A DNA stretch of 16,164 nt, taken from the NCBI GenBank assembly GCA_943323675.2, contig CALPIR020000029.1:1-16164 (forward strand), in the 5' to 3' direction. Each line of letters begins with the position of its first letter. The first letter of the stretch is position 1. The notes beneath the pieces were generated by a model, which made no database searches, was not told the DNA's origin, and was given only the letters and a program-made list of their open reading frames with translations. Shown one piece after another: positions 15,746 through 16,164 of this stretch. Made by a program: the position numbers and the translations under genes. This DNA comes from Chitinophaga pinensis (GTDB taxonomy: Bacteria; Bacteroidota; Bacteroidia; UKL13-3).

Positions 15746-16164
15746 ATGGGATTAAGAAAAAGGCCATACAGCGAAGAAAAAGGTGGCAAACGCAGCGCTC
15801 CTAGAAGCAGCTCTGGATCAGCGAAATCAGGAAGTAAATCAAGATTTAGTAAAGACGATAAGCCATCATTTGGTGCAAAAAAATCAGGGTATGACTCAAC
15901 GCCTGCTAAGCGCAGTTACACGCGTAGCACAGGGGACGACAAACGCCCAAGTAGATTTGGAAGCGAAGGCGGAGACAGAAGACCGTCAACGCGTCCTTAC
16001 ACCAAACGCACTGAAGGTGGAAGTGAAGACAGACGTCCAAGCAGATTTGGAAGCGAGGGCGGAGACAGAAGACCGTCAACGCGTCCTTACGCCAAACGCA
16101 CTGAAGGCGGAAGTGAAGACAGACGTCCAAGCAGATTTGGAAGCGAGGGCGGAGACAGAAGACC
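15746..16164 (+). CDS. Protein with repetitive Arg/Ser/Gly-rich N-terminus; possibly RluB-type pseudouridine synthase (5' part only)
   Basis: The frame opens at the ATG at 15746 and stays open to the window edge, giving 139 complete codons. It starts MGLRKRPYSEEKGGKRSAPR and is low-complexity, highly basic and disordered throughout, with a 30-residue tandem repeat (RPSRFGSEGGDR then RPSTRPYAKRTEGGSEDR). No folded domain is reached. In Bacteroidota, basic R/G/S-rich N-terminal tails of this kind commonly precede 23S rRNA pseudouridine synthases of the RsuA/RluB family, so that is the leading guess. An RNA helicase or other RNA-binding protein is also possible. It is divergent from the patatin gene and has a plausible -7 box. 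The real gene is likely; the identity is uncertain. Confidence 0.55.
   Translation, partial: MGLRKRPYSEEKGGKRSAPRSSSGSAKSGSKSRFSKDDKPSFGAKKSGYDSTPAKRSYTRSTGDDKRPSRFGSEGGDRRPSTRPYTKRTEGGSEDRRPSRFGSEGGDRRPSTRPYAKRTEGGSEDRRPSRFGSEGGDRR
15944..16164 (+). repeat. 90-bp in-frame tandem repeat
   Basis: Units begin at 15944, 16034 and 16124, exactly 90 bp (30 codons) apart, and the third is cut by the window edge. Units 1 and 2 differ at five bases, of which only one changes an amino acid (Thr to Ala). The 41 visible bases of unit 3 are identical to unit 2. The array is GC-richer than its surroundings. Confidence 0.95.

Noticed and set aside
15906..16130. 74-aa minus-strand frame with internal repeats
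   Set aside because: Its repeats are the reverse strand of the 90-bp tandem repeat in the plus-strand gene; the protein is Cys-rich nonsense with no start context.
15944..16164. CRISPR array
   Set aside because: The repeats are directly contiguous, in frame and without unique spacers, so they are a coding tandem repeat.

Overview
The window looks like a chromosome segment of an AT-rich member of the Bacteroidota. Four things support this: a type IX secretion 'gliding motility-associated' C-terminal domain (CHU_C type), the Bacteroidota-style PheS and YbeY variants, a Big_5-type lipoprotein typical of the phylum, and several TAnnTTTG-like (-7) promoter elements. No transposase, integrase, phage gene, CRISPR array, tRNA or rRNA was seen.

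Layout. At the left edge a SAM methyltransferase runs off the window on the minus strand (1-761). Three plus-strand genes follow: a DUF2461 protein, an SDR oxidoreductase and a 45-residue basic protein. They converge on pheS (minus) across a bidirectional hairpin at 2596-2632. Next comes a 391-bp AT-rich intergenic stretch (3682-4072). From 13177 down to 4073 lie seven closely packed minus-strand genes: two M16 peptidases (one catalytic, one not), a T9SS cargo protein, ybeY, mnmG, a zinc-finger methyltransferase and a large lipoprotein. Four of the six junctions are short overlaps and the other two gaps are 55 and 66 bp, so this is probably one or two operons. It mixes RNA maturation (YbeY, MnmG) with envelope and secreted products. 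Upstream is a patatin-POTRA-barrel outer-membrane phospholipase (minus). Divergent from it is the start of a gene with a repetitive basic N-terminus, possibly a pseudouridine synthase, cut by the right edge.

The most notable non-gene signal is three copies of TGTTYCACGTGAAA (8508, 9427, 11380) within 2.9 kb. They match the chromosomal ParB-binding site parS (TGTTNCACGTGAAACA) at 14-15 of 16 positions. Two lie inside coding sequence; the third fills the spacer of a candidate mnmG promoter. parS clusters usually mark the origin-proximal part of a chromosome, and mnmG/gidA is a classic origin neighbour, so the window is probably origin-proximal. The AT-rich gap at 3682-4072 has four imperfect DnaA-box-like 9-mers and is the only origin candidate here, but this part is speculative.
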